From NCBI GenBank assembly GCA_948146395.1, contig OX411552.1:3409501-3473500 (forward strand): a stretch of 64,000 bases of DNA, in the 5' to 3' direction. Source of the stretch: Fragum whitleyi. Its lineage: Eukaryota; Mollusca; Bivalvia; Cardiida; Cardiidae. The number at the start of each line of letters is the position of its first letter. Position 1 is the first letter of the stretch. The notes beneath the pieces are model-generated. The model did no database searches. It was given only the letters and a program-made list of their open reading frames with translations, and had not been told where the DNA came from. This document shows, in pieces, positions 43,217-54,059 of the stretch. A program made the position numbers and the translations under genes.

Positions 43217-43499
43217 GTTGTCGGGGATACAATCTAACCTTTGACGAATACATGTTCATATTCCAGATTACAGCTTACTGAAGTTTTATATTTATTCTAA
43301 CGTTTTACCAATAAGAAGTCTTTAGAATGTTTAACTATGAATGGCCAAACAAAATAAAGACTTAGTACAAATATGAATATGACCTGTAATTCAATGACCT
43401 GGCGTAACAATGATCTCACTGGTAGTTTACCTAATCTATGGCTTCGGGTAAAGTAGGAATTTGTATAAATATAAAAAAAAAAGTAAAATTTCAATTTCG

Positions 43500-43729
43500 A
43501 GATTTTAAAATCCTCACTAGCCAATAAAACCGCACACTGAATAAGTCTATGTGAACGAAATAGTGATTGTTTTGAATAGTTTCAAATGTGACGTTTTTAA
43601 ACGATTTTAGAGCGTTTTTGAGTGATTAGAGTGAGTAATTTGAATACTACGAATAGAGCGCTAAGCGGGTGATTTAAGAATGTTCTTGATCGGAATGACT
43701 GTCAATTTCAAGATGTTGTTAACTGTTCT
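43500..43729. mobile_element. MITE-A copy 9, partial
   Basis: CGTTTTTGAGTGATTAGAGTG, GAATAGAGCGCTAAGCGGGTG and TGTCAATTTCAAGATGTTG then TTAACTGTTC. The other half is absent. Confidence 0.6.
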
Positions 43730-43765
43730 ACCTGATGCAATAAGTAAATAAATTTGTTTATTCTT

Positions 43766-44036
43766 TTTTTTTTTTTTTTGCTCGAGGATAACACGATAAA
43801 GGGTCGAATGACTTTTATTTCCATCGTGGTCCTAACTCATTCCAGATATTATCCTACACATTGAAAGAGAGGCAATGGGTTCTAACCACTGCTACCCACT
43901 TTTACAGCTGGGTGGACTGGGGCCCCGTCTGTGAAGTGTCCTGCCCAAATACACTACCCGCCTCCGGTAGGACTCGAACCCGCAACCACCAGGTTACGAG
44001 TCGAGCGCGTCAACCACTCGGCCTACGAGCCAGACA
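43766..44036 (-). mobile_element. SINE-2, tRNA-derived (reverse orientation)
   Basis: Begins with a T-run (the poly-A tail of the minus strand). On the minus strand it ends with a tRNA-like head: GGCTCGTAGGCCGAGTGGTT (A box) and GCGGGTTCGAGTCCTACC (B box). The long D-arm pattern is of the Ser/Leu type. Family fragments lie at 20.3 and 32.5 kb. Confidence 0.75.
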
Positions 44037-44123
44037 TTTATTTAGAATAACAATGGTTAAAATCCGTAGATTGACGACAAACCTAAAACTGACTTGACAA
44101 GGAAACTTCATGAAATTATACTA

Positions 44124-44540
44124 CAGTTGGGTACATTATGAAATTGACAATCGGTCATAACCATTCAAATTAAATCGCTCAGTGCTCCAATAATTCATTC
44201 CAAACACTCAAACCATTCCAAGACGCTCTAAATGACTAAACTGTTCATATCAACAACTATATGTATACTCTCAAAATTAATCTAGTTAGAAAAAAGTCGC
44301 GTTTTTACTGACATATTTGAAATTGTTAGCGTCTGATTGGTTTTGAAAGAAATTGAAAGCTTTTCATAGAACTAATATGGGTATTGTATTAAAGTTTTGC
44401 TTAGGATGAACAAAATTAGCGATATTGGATTACTCACCTTAAATTTCACTCAAAACTCACTCCTCGCACACACTCACGTTCATTCCAAAATCATTCTGAA
44501 ATCATTCACATTGCCATTTTTACGATGTTGTCAACTGTAT
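44124..44540. mobile_element. MITE-A copy 10
   Basis: TACAGTTGGGTACATTATGAAA at the left and TTTTTACGATGTTGTCAACTGTA at the right. One arm of the palindrome (GATGAACAAAATTAGCGATATTG) is kept and the other has been lost after TTAAAG. Confidence 0.75.
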
Positions 44541-44729
44541 AAACGAATTTGAAAAAAAGATGCAAAAGTCAGTAGGGCTTGGTTGAAAGTAGATAATTAC
44601 TTCGAATCTATTTGCATAAAATGAAACAACAGCGTAAAATTCGGCTTTGTTCTGCCTAAGCATTCTGACCATGACCGTAATATTTGAAATTCGATGATGA
44701 GAGCACACCCTCTGAATGGTTACTTACAA

Positions 44730-45057
44730 TTAATAACATCATTAAATTGACAAAGTTGATTTTGGAGTGACTGCGGATTGAAACTGAATAAGTGGGAGGA
44801 CCTTCATTTCTTTTAAATGTCCTCAGGGACCAATCAGTTGCTTCAAAATCGACAACAGCAAATTAAATCTTGAATTCATTTGATCGATTTGAATGAAATG
44901 TTCGTCGATATGAACGATTACGACTGTTTTTAAACATTTTTGGAACACTTCTTTTTAATGATGGGAGTGATTTGAATATATGAATGGAGCGCTGAAAAAG
45001 TGGTTTGGAATGGATTTGATCAAGATGAGTGTCAATTTCACAGTGTTACTAACTGTA
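44730..45057. mobile_element. MITE-A copy 11, internally deleted
   Basis: TTACAATTAATAACATCATTAAA at the left and TTTCACAGTGTTACTAACTGTA at the right. It lacks the central palindrome. Confidence 0.65.
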
Positions 45058-45139
45058 CCCATCACCGGAGATGCTGGGATTTGGACGATGGAAGACAGTT
45101 GATCTATCACGTGACATTTTACAACAGTGTATTTGACTG

Positions 45140-45360
45140 TCAATCCAGGGATCGTAAGTTCGATTTTCGAGGCCCTCTTTACTTATTTTCTTACGATTAA
45201 AATAAATCGTAAGTCAAAATAACAAAACATAACAGGTGTTTCCATTTATATTAGTTTAGTGCATGGCAGAACTCCATATTTAGTAACTAATGTAGAAGCA
45301 ACTTTAATTTTTGCATACGCAAAATTGATCGTAAAATGTTTTGTAAAACAGGCCCTAGTT
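45140..45360. mobile_element. MITE-D copy 3, degraded
   Basis: CGTAAGTCAAAATAAC, GCATGGCAGAACTCC, TAGAAGCAACTTTAATTTTTG and AAAATGTTTTGTAAAACAGGCCC match the family. The central stem is deleted. Confidence 0.6.
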
Positions 45361-45812
45361 CAGCCAACAGTCATCCGACATTTGGCTGTTCAAATTTAAT
45401 ATGACAAGAGCCATTTGGTTTCCACTAATAAGCGAATGATAGTAAACGCGCCTAAGCGGGAAGAGCATTAGGTAACAAGGGTGAAATACTATTTTTTTTA
45501 TCGGAATGAGAAACGATAGGGAATCATGGACAGGTGCACAAACCGCCGAAATATTACTATATTATTGTTGAAGTGAATTCTAGCCCCACATCAACAAACG
45601 AGTATTCCCTCATCAGAAGCGATTTTGAAGGTGCAAGCATAAACAGAATATTATCGAAGAATCTTATTTTGTGTAATTTTTCGGGATCTTTCATGTCAAG
45701 TGATGGCAACACGAAAGTGGACGGTTATTCAATGATGGCTGTAGATACGATATTTTGCCCTTCTGTATATCAGAGATTTTGGACAATGGTAGGCAAGGTT
45801 GATATTACTAAA

Positions 45813-45946
45813 AGCCTTGCGGTCAGGGTTAAAAAAAACATTTGCAAACGTTAAAAATTGTTATCCGACTTTGCACTTAAACGCACGTGCAAAGTCGGGT
45901 AACTTTTCTCACAATTTTATTAACGTTTTCATCTTGAACACAAGGC
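45813..45946. mobile_element. MITE-E copy 4
   Basis: GCCTTGCGGTCAGGGTT at the left and CATCTTGAACACAAGGC at the right. The central stem is CCGACTTTGCAC / GTGCAAAGTCGG. Confidence 0.72.
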
Positions 45947-45962
45947 TTATTTGCTTCGATTT

Positions 45963-46316
45963 ACAGTTAACATCAAAATGAAATTGATAAGTTGGTTGGT
46001 TTTGGAATGCTTTTAGAATGAATTGAACGAGTGCGATGAGTGAGTTTTGGGTGAAATTTAAGGGAGGTTATCCAAAAAATATACGTACAATTTCTGTAAA
46101 ACAGATGCTTATGATTTAAATAATGTTTGTGAAATCGCGGTTTTTTCTTGCTTTATTTTAAATTCAATTGTTGATCTTACCTTTTTAAGTTATTTTGGAG
46201 CGTTTTTTTTTCAATGTTTTGAGTTAGTTTTGAATGAATCAGTCGAGCTATGTGTGAGCGATTTAGATAGGTTTTGAATGGTTTTGAACGAGATGAATGT
46301 CAAAATGATTTTATAA
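45963..46316. mobile_element. MITE-A copy 12
   Basis: TACAGTTAACATCAAAATGAAA at the left and GAATGTCAAAATGATTTTATA at the right. GAGTGCGATGAGTGAG and AAGGGAGGTTATCC are family blocks; half of the palindrome is missing. Confidence 0.65.
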
Positions 46317-47108
46317 AAATACTCACTTTTATACTTAAACGATTCACTTCAACTCATACACTTTTGATTCGACCCTTAAGCAAATCAGAAATATTCTTGG
46401 ATAGATAATTCGCTGTTCCGTTTAATAGACACAAGAAGGTATATAAGGCCGACAGTTAAAATGTAGACGGACGGACAAAATCATTAATTTACATTGAAAA
46501 AATCTGAAAAACAAAATGCTTCATGGTATTAGATGGAAATTTTGATATGACAAGGTAAAATAAGTTAAATTAGTTCGATTCAAACAGTTTACATCGTTTT
46601 ACCATCCTGAACGCAGGGATGTATGCGTTTTTATCTAAAACAAAGAATAACTATTTTAAAAAGAATAGACCCACATCTAGAAAGTTTAAATAAAGAGCAA
46701 AACCTCTTTGACATTTGCAAAACCTGAGATCCGCCATTCATAATAATTAAATGAAATGCTCGCAATTTTAATAGCTAGATCCTATATAGGGTATTCCAGT
46801 AGTGGGCAAAAACAACGACGTCGCCACAGTAGACTTTTTTTCCTATGCGCAGAAGCAACTCCCATATTGTCCCTTTTCATTTATGTTTGATTCAGTTATT
46901 CTATATTTCCAGGGAAAAAATGTGTGTTTTGTAATTTGAAATGTTTACCTTTCTAAACGTATGATTCAGCTTAAAACAAAACAGCTAATGAATAAATCAT
47001 AAATAATTCTAGAGTAATGTTCAACATTTGATTAATTTCTTCAAAAGAGCTTTTGTAACAGTTTAACAAGTAATATATAACATATACCCTAGTCTAACGT
47101 TTTATTTG
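46317..47108. other. Non-coding stretch with a MITE-E end
   Basis: CGTTTTACCATCCTGAACGCAGGG at 46593-46618 is a lone MITE-E right end. Nothing else recognised. Confidence 0.4.
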
Positions 47109-47396
47109 TTGGAATGGGGCTAAACGTATATCAAACATTTTCAGTCATATCGTGGTGGATGTGGCACCTAACAATGGGTTCCTGGCTTTTTTTAAAAAAA
47201 AAAAACGTGACTAACCCTACATCGTTTTTCGGGCCTAAAGCTTCTACTGAGTGTCATATAAGTGTATGATAAATCAACTACCGGTGGAAGACTTATGTCG
47301 GAAAAAAATTAGGCACACTCGGGGATCGAACCGTGACCCAATAATGCAGAGTACCGTCGAATGGTAGTTTATAGATCTACTCACTGCGATATCATC
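47109..47396 (-). mobile_element. SINE-1 copy, decayed (reverse orientation)
   Basis: GGAATGGGGCTAAACG, TTTTCAGTCATATCGTGG, GGCACCTAACAATGGGTTCC, ACCGGTGGAAGACTTATGTCGG and GGGGATCGAACC follow the order of the nested copy at 41.8 kb. Its tRNA-like head is the target of the next SINE. Confidence 0.7.
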
Positions 47397-47668
47397 GCCG
47401 CCGTCATAGCGCAGTTGGTAGCGCGTCAGACTGTCAATCTAGAGGTCCCGGGTTCGATCCCCGACGGCGGCACTCATTCTTTCCGACTATTTGACTCTCA
47501 CCAATGGGTCGATAATCGTAGACCTATATGAGATAGTAGCTGGAGGCTAGGAAAGGGTGTTATGGTAGTACTGGCGTGAGAAATACCAGGAATCCATTGT
47601 TAGGCGCTCCAGCCGCCGCGATATAACTGAAAAAATGTTGAAAGCGGCGTTAAACCCCATTCAATCAA
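47397..47668 (+). mobile_element. SINE-1, full length, with intact tRNA-like head
   Basis: Head at 47397-47471: acceptor arms GCCGCCG / CGGCGGC, A box TAGCGCAGTTGG, anticodon loop CTGTCAA (GTC), B box GGTTCGATCCC. The body runs through CAATGGGTCGATAATCG, GGAGGCTAGGAAAGGG and GATATAACTGAAAAAATG to a tail CATTCAATCAATC. The flanks TCACTGCGATATCATC and TCACTGCGATATCTTC form a 16-bp target duplication with one mismatch. The tail resembles mollusc V-SINE types by recollection. Confidence 0.85.
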
Positions 47669-48088
47669 TCACTGCGATATCTTCAAGTCGCATTCTGACT
47701 GGATCGATTATTTTTGTTTGCAAAGCTCTTATTGATTCTTGACAGGGGCAGATCCAAAATTTCTGTAAAAGGGGGGTCGACTATAGACAAGGGGTGTTCG
47801 TTTCCCTAGTCTTACAAAATTATAACCTTCTGAATTCAAATGTTTTTAAAACAAATTTACTAATTTTGTTCAACAAGACTGTTTCAAGGTTTTTACCACA
47901 AACATCAAGCAGAAGGCAAGCAATATATGCTAAGATCTGACTGTACAACTGTGTGTACTGATCTTAGTCTATACTGTCTGTCAAAGCTTTGTTTACAACA
48001 GGATTATGTCGTCAACAGCAGGAAAATGGTTGATTTCAATTATACATGAAAATATATTGGTTGGGCTTCAGAGGGGAATCGTTGGAAA

Positions 48089-48110
48089 CCCCCCCCCCCC
48101 CCCCCCCCCC
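48089..48110. repeat. Poly-C run
   Basis: About 22 consecutive C. Length may be affected by sequencing error. Confidence 0.9.
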
Positions 48111-48169
48111 AATTTGGATTCGCTACTGCTTGATTGATCAAATGAGTTCAACCTTTACGACGGTTAGAA

Positions 48170-48403
48170 TTTGATTTGATTTGAATTGGGGTTTTACGTC
48201 GCTTTCAACAATCTTTCAGTTATATCGCGACGACTTGAGCACCTAACGATGGATTCCTGGTATTTCTCACACCAGTACTACCACCACATCCCTTTCCTAG
48301 CCTCCAGTTGCTATTCCACATAGGTTTATTCCACATAGGTTTACGATTATCTACCCATTGGTGGAAGACAAATGTCGGAAAGGATAAGTGCCGCGGCCGG
48401 GAT
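48170..48403 (-). mobile_element. SINE-1, 5'-truncated (reverse orientation)
   Basis: Tail GATTTGATTTGAATTGGGG, then the standard body, stopping at AAGTGCCGCGGCCGG before the tRNA-like head. It is flanked by GACGGTTAGAA at 48159-48169 and 48404-48414, an 11-bp target duplication. A 15-bp segment (TTCCACATAGGTTTA) is tandemly duplicated inside. Confidence 0.82.
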
Positions 48404-48794
48404 GACGGTTAGAAATCTATGTCAGAGTATTCGATTATATGTTGGATATTTGATAAGGGTTAAAGATATTATTAAATTGGTAATGACATAGTTAACTAAC
48501 GAAGTGTAACGCATTTGTATTCCTCGTATTACAAAACATCATTGACCTGTCACGTCATTTTTTCCGGTAATTGTCATTGATTTCTGTGGACTATTAACAT
48601 ATTTCTTCTTGACTTTCAAATTGTCCACTACTAACCCTTGCATGATTATATTGTATGGATGTTTATTGAAGCATCATAATCTTTACTTTTTGTAATACAT
48701 GTACTAGAATCGTAATTTCCGATCTTTGCCAGCACAAAATATGATTTGTAATGTAAGATAATTTTCGTTTGACTGGGGACTAACGTCGTTTTCA

Positions 48795-49075
48795 ACAGCA
48801 TAGGCGTATCCGGGATTTTGAAACTTTAACGCACTCAAGAGGCAAAAACCAAAGCATGTGTAGGATAAAGGACATATGAGAACTGTGACAAAAGATAAAT
48901 GTCCTCCAACCGCTCCCTTTTTATGAATTGAGCGTTTGTGAATATTCAAAACATCGTAACTACAGCTTGAAAAAGCTGTAGTTTCGATGTTATGATAATT
49001 CATCAATAATATTTTTCAACAGAGGATTAATTCTTTTACGCACATGCGTAAATTACGTAACGGGGGTTCCGCCTC
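48795..49075 (-). mobile_element. MITE-J copy 2
   Basis: CATAGGCGTATCCGGGATTTTG at the left, stem CGTAACTACAGCTT / AAGCTGTAGTTTCG near 48955-48990, and ACGCACATGCGTAAATTACG at the right. It mirrors 27575-27855. Confidence 0.65.
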
Positions 49076-50647
49076 AGAACAGTAATTCATTTATATTGTG
49101 TCGGAGGTTATTGCATATACCCGAGGTTTCCTGTCATTTTTCACCAACACAACTACAATATTTCATCGGCTGCCCAATCAACTTAGGCGAACAATCAATT
49201 GCTCATTGCTGGGAGACAATTGACACTTGTAATGTCAGGCTCGTTGGATCAAAGTCAAGACCCAAGAATTGATAGCCAAACGTGTTATCAACGTGTGCAA
49301 CTATGCTCGGCTATTTAATTGTTTGTGCTTCTGAAGACTTCATTAAGAAGTATTTTCGTTTACTAGCGACAGGTCAATATTGTTTTACAATACTTAAACT
49401 TGTACCTGTACTTTATCCCTACACTTAATCTTGTCTGCATAAAATAGTTCCATAAATATTAATGTTTTAGAGGTCAATGTTAAAAGGATCTGCAATAACA
49501 AACAGGAATTGTTTGAATATTTGAACGACGAAAATCAATTTTCAATTAAACACTTAGTTTCTGTTTAAAGAATAAAGGTATAACATTTTGACAAGATGCA
49601 TATTTTGATTGCCACTTATATACTGGTATATGATTTTTATAGAAAATACCAATGGTATATATATCTCTGAAAAAAAGATTGAAGCAAGTACATGTCAAAC
49701 ACAGTTGACAAACCATAAATGATTATTTGGTAAGGTAGAATGAATATTCTGCATAAAAAATCAAGTAAACCGTAGTTACAGAAAGGTTTAGATCCAGGTC
49801 AGCTTGAGCGGTTAAAACAGACCGATATGGGCAAATACGTTTCGCCTTAATAATAAAGAAAACCCTTTTTACCACATACCTTCGTGTATCGGTGTTTTCA
49901 ATCCTTCAAAAATTATACGTTCCGTTTTATGATAGGGCAGCAATTGAATTTATAATACCTGTTTAGCGGGCCATACGTTAATTTGTAGCTATCGCACCGT
50001 AAAATCACCGTTTACCTTTTTAGCTGTCGACGAAAAAATCATTTGTTGGGAGATAATTTTAGCCAGTGTTTAAATTTGATTTGATTATATCTAGTAAACT
50101 TCATAAAACAAATAAAGTTTCTTAGTGCAGATTACCTTACTAGCTTTGAAAAAATAAAATTATAAGCACAGAATAAAAATTCCCTAAACTTATTGACTTA
50201 ATCCCCCCCGGTCCATAGATAGTGATAGGAATGATTGTTTTTCTTGATAAAGGCAATTTTAGGCTAAATATTGAAAAAGAGGAATTAATAAATAGAGTCT
50301 AAACTATTCCGTGAGTGATAATATAGACATAAGTAACGATGCGAATTAAATGTATATAAAAAACAGACAAAAGAAAGGAAGCGTATGGTAGAATGCAAAT
50401 ATACGTTTACATACCCGATCGGTTCGCGAAACCCAGTCGGCATAGCTTATCATTTCTTTTAATAAATTCAATGTATTAAGTTTAATACATCGGGTGGTCC
50501 ACGTACTATTGAAATTTGTATTGAAACTTTTGGATTAATGTTTTCAAATGGGCTTAACGTGGCTTACGAGTACAGTGAAGTGGGTACATTATGTTTCGTT
50601 TTCTTCTGTGTCCCCTTATATATGCATTAAAATCGGCGTTTATGGCT
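49076..50647. other. Non-coding stretch, nothing recognised
   Basis: About 1.6 kb with no frame longer than about 60 codons, no repeat partner and no splice-bounded exon noticed. An unidentified 5' exon of the membrane-mucin gene could lie anywhere between 40.7 and 60.8 kb, including here. Confidence 0.35.
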
Positions 50648-50803
50648 GTGTACCCGTAATTTTTCCGTAACTTTTCGGAAGTCTTGAACTTTAACGGTGG
50701 GTACCAAAGTTTCCTAATAATTTCATTAGGAAACCTCGGTCAAAATTGAGAAAGATCACGAGTTCTGAAATGTTGCGAACAATTACAGTTCGATTACCTA
50801 AAA
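50648..50803. mobile_element. MITE-B copy 6
   Basis: Central stem AAAGTTTCCTAATAATTTCATTAGGAAAC, given by its arms, then GAAAGATCACGAGTTCTGAAATGTTGC; ends are degraded. Confidence 0.65.
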
Positions 50804-50977
50804 TTAGAAATCAGAACGCATGTTTAATTTACTTGATGATTCTTCGTTTGTTTTGGCTAATACATCATAGTTGCTAGATGCTGGGTCTTTGATGAAAATC
50901 AAATATGGATCGAATTTCGCTCAATCGTATGTGAACTGTCAAGCAAAAAAGGACCGTCTGGGCACTCCGTAAAATAA

Positions 50978-51190
50978 ATGTGACCCGGAACGCGAAAAGG
51001 GACCATCTGGGTAGTGCGTAAAGTGTCGATCCTTGTCAGACTGCGCAGACTGACTAATCTCGAAACATTTTGCACTTTACAATTTTTCTGAAGTAAGAAT
51101 GATCAATCAACCTTCATGTGAAAGAGTTTTTGAGATTCGATCTCTTTTAGAACCAATCTCACATGTTCATTGTTTGTGAAAAGATCTTTT
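50978..51190. mobile_element. MITE-C copy 2, right end lost
   Basis: ATGTGACCCGGAACGCGAAAA and GGGACCATCTGGGTAGTGCG match MITE-C copy 1. A second degraded end (AAGGACCGTCTGGGCACTCCG) lies immediately to the left at about 50950. Confidence 0.6.
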
Positions 51191-51950
51191 TGTTGCTACC
51201 AAGTCCAGGGGCCCGTTTTACTAAGCATCTTACGCAAAATTTAATCGTAAGTCAAAATCACAAATCGTACCTGGTGTTTTCATTCATTGTTAGATTCTGC
51301 CTTGCAATATCTCATCGGAATCGTCTTTAGAAGACGATTCCAATGAGATAATGCATGACAGAATTCCAAATTTAGTTGCTTATCTAGAAGCAACTTTAAT
51401 TTTAGACTTACGCAAAAAATGATCGTAAGTTGTTTAGTAAAACGGGCACCAAGTCATCTGTCAAAGTCGAGGTCGATTCTCAAAGTAGAAAATGGAAAAC
51501 TATAACTTAAAAATTGGCCATAATTTTGCAATGGTAAGTTATATAACATTCACATTTCATATGTTTATTACCTTTGACAAGACCTTTCAGTAGATCTTTA
51601 AGACAAGGTTCTCCGTCAAATTCAAGGTCAATTTGTCAAGGTCAATAATTTCCATCATAAAACCTCTAAACTGGCCATAACTTTTAATTGAATTGAGATT
51701 TAATCTTCACATTTCACACATGCATTGCTTGTGATAAGACCTTTTTGTTGGAACCAAGTTCAAGGTCATAAGTCAAGGTCAAGATTTTTTCTCAAGATCA
51801 AAGATTGAAAATTAAAATTTGCCCCATTATATTGCAATGGTACGTAATACAACCTTCTTATTTCATATTGTCATTACTTGTGATAAGTCCTTTCAGTAAA
51901 TAACTACGGATTTTTTTTTAGTCCAGGTCAAATGCCAACTGCCTTTCAAA
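51140..51950 (+). repeat. Tandem ~150-bp units rich in CAAGGTCA, interrupted by MITE-D
   Basis: Units carry GTGATAAGACCTTTTTGTTG-like, AACCAAGTTCAAGGTCA-like and TTGGCCATAA-like blocks near 51170, 51580, 51735 and 51875. The same unit occurs in reverse orientation at 54060-54790. MITE-D copy 4 sits inside the array at 51206-51447. Confidence 0.65.
51206..51447. mobile_element. MITE-D copy 4 with an 8-bp target duplication (hAT-like)
   Basis: Starts CAGGGGCCCGTTTTACTAAG and ends TTGTTTAGTAAAACGGGC. It is flanked on both sides by ACCAAGTC (51198-51205 and 51448-51455). An 8-bp duplication and CAGGG ends are hallmarks of hAT elements. The last few right-terminal bases (CCCTG) are missing. Central stem: CGGAATCGTCTTTAG / AGACGATTCC. 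Confidence 0.85.
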
Positions 51951-52058
51951 AGTTGGCCACTTAAATGAAAGGACCTGAACCCTTTCTCCACAACCCTGCT
52001 GGGAACCTTCAGCATATGCTATTATAACCCACATACCAAAGATGTCATGGTAAACTGT

Positions 52059-52310
52059 TTTAACCCATGTCATGGTGAATAAAGTTTGGCAAAATATTTT
52101 CATCAAAATCAAACGGCAAAAAGCACTTAAAGTACCAACTGTAGGTCAATTTTTTTTGAAAACTAAATCTATGGAAAATTCTGGTTTGAAAGTGAGGAAC
52201 AGGTGGTGTAGACAAACATCAGACTGCACATATGTGCAGGCTGATGTTTTGTCTATAGCTCTTGCAAAAGCAGGAATATTCTGGGTTCAGCATGAAAAGG
52301 GTTAATTAAG
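52059..52310. mobile_element. MITE-H copy 1 (TTAA-ended)
   Basis: TTAACCCATGTCATGGTGAA at the left and TTCAGCATGAAAAGGGTTAA at the right. The inside has a strong hairpin, ACATCAGACTGCACATA / GTGCAGGCTGATGT. A reverse-oriented copy is at 58.9 kb. Confidence 0.7.
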
Positions 52311-52377
52311 TTTTGACTGTTGATTTATAGCATACTTAATTATCAAGCACTTATAAGGGGAGCATAATGGAGATAGA

Positions 52378-52636
52378 TTTGTTTGTTTGTTTGAATGGAG
52401 TTTTATGCCGCTTTCAACAATATTTCAGAGGCTGGAGCACCTATCAATGAATTCCTGGTAATTGTCACACCAGTACTACCATTACATCTTTTCCTAGCCT
52501 CCAGCTGCTATTTCACATAAGTCTACTATTATCAACCCATTGGTGAGAGACAAATAGTCTGAAAGGATGAGTGCTGCCATTGGAACCTTCAGATTGATAG
52601 TTTGATGCGCTACCAACTTGGCTATGACGGCAGCTT
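52378..52636 (-). mobile_element. SINE-1 copy (reverse orientation)
   Basis: Tail (GTTT)n and GGAGTTTTATGCCGCTTTC, body CTGGAGCACCTATCAATG, CCTAGCCTCCAGCTGC, ACCCATTGGTGAGAGAC, and a decayed head GCGCTACCAACTTGGCTATGACGG. Confidence 0.78.
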
Positions 52637-53339
52637 AGAGCTCCACTGGACTACCCGCTAAAAAGCTGATCAAGCTAGGCAGATATTCTAGCCGATCTTA
52701 AAGTCTCTACTTGTAGAACACATCACTAATTTGAAAAAGGCTAGCAGAACTGGTACACTTTGCATGATGACCAGGCTGATCTTTGATAACCTCTCAACAA
52801 AGCAGTAATATTCCTGGATAACAATGACAAAAGTCAACATGGTTGAATAAGAAACAAATGGAACTGATTTAGCCATTATAGACGCACACAAAGAAATTTC
52901 TTTCTCTGAGGACACAGCTGCTATTTGAGAAAAGAAAAAAATAATGTCATTACAATTTTTGTAAGAAAGCTTTAATATATATTTTCAATATATGATTTAC
53001 ATATTTGAGACAACAATTTTGACGAAAAAACTAGATCTACATATATAATTATAAGATGACTCAGCAAAATCAGTTATAACTGCATATATGTATATGAGCA
53101 GTTACAACTGTTTTGGGCTGAGCCATCAATGCATCCTACTTTAAATGGACTTGTCCCTAAAATAAGCAGAGCATTCGGTACTTATTCGACGGAGTCCAGG
53201 CGTTAAGTTACTTCTCATTCATTACCTATGGGATTATACGCTAGTGTAACATCATTTCTGTAAATGATTAGGTACACATCAATTATCTTATCAAAATGAC
53301 AAAGACGTAAAGGGAAAAAGGCAAAGTATATAACAATGG

Positions 53340-53555
53340 TGTTTAATCCCTGCTTTTAACATGCCTGTGATTTTATGATTTGGAAAACATTGTGAAAAAA
53401 GAAGAAATTGCTTCTGACAAGCAATTTCTTCTTTTTCCACACTATTTTTTACCATACTGAATGGTTATTTTTCAAATTAAATCCACTTTAAATTTTCGTC
53501 TGCAAAACCTTTGAATTTGGACAGGTCCAAAATTTTGTAAAATAGGACAGTGTTT
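53340..53555. mobile_element. MITE-I copy 1
   Basis: A central perfect stem, AAGAAGAAATTGCTT / AAGCAATTTCTTCTT at 53398-53433. The outer part includes CCACTTTAAATTTTCGTC and GGACAGGTCCAAAATTTTG. A reverse-oriented copy is at 55.87-56.07 kb. Confidence 0.68.
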
Positions 53556-53696
53556 AAGCAAAACAAAGTTTTACAGATAGTTTTGAGTCATCATGTATTT
53601 GTAATGGTATTCTTCATCATCAGATCATAAAAATATCATATGTACCTGTATGACCAATCATGCAATAAAGATAACCTTGCAAATTCATAAAATACA

Positions 53697-53970
53697 TATG
53701 AGACACATCACATGAAAAGGGACCATCTGGGAACACTGTAAAATAAATACCATAATTGGAGAAGGATTGGATCTAGCATAGGTCAACCAAAATGTGTATG
53801 TCAAAAATAATTGTAGAGTATGGTAGAGTAGTCCTTCTTGACTCAGAAAATTTGCTACATTCAAAATGTTAAGAACCATGTTAGTCTGCAAAGGTTGCGT
53901 AGTCTGACCGGGGCCAATAATTTTCGCACTTCCCAAATGGTTCCTTTTTGAGTGATGGGTCACATATTTG
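53697..53970. mobile_element. MITE-C copy 3
   Basis: CATATGAGACACATCACATG then AAAAGGGACCATCTGGG at the left, and CCCAAATGGTTCCTTTTTGAG and TGATGGGTCACATAT at the right. Confidence 0.68.
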
Positions 53971-54059
53971 AAAAAAAAAACCCACATGTTAGATGTGTTT
54001 GTTAAACATGAAAACCCTGTAATTACCATCATTTCAAAATAGGTGTTTTATATTTGAAT

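Noticed and set aside
42824..43281. Long frames rich in Arg/Glu (plus) and Ser/Leu (minus)
   Set aside because: They are translations of the GA microsatellite in different frames.
45534..45854. 106-codon plus-strand frame
   Set aside because: No recognisable domain, no repeat of the pattern elsewhere, overlaps a MITE-E at its end, no convincing splice sites.
47397..47471. Apparent tRNA gene with GTC anticodon and complete arms
   Set aside because: It is the head of a full-length SINE with a body, tail and target duplication, and related heads occur at four other places. A tRNA finder would probably report it, but it is not a normal tRNA gene.
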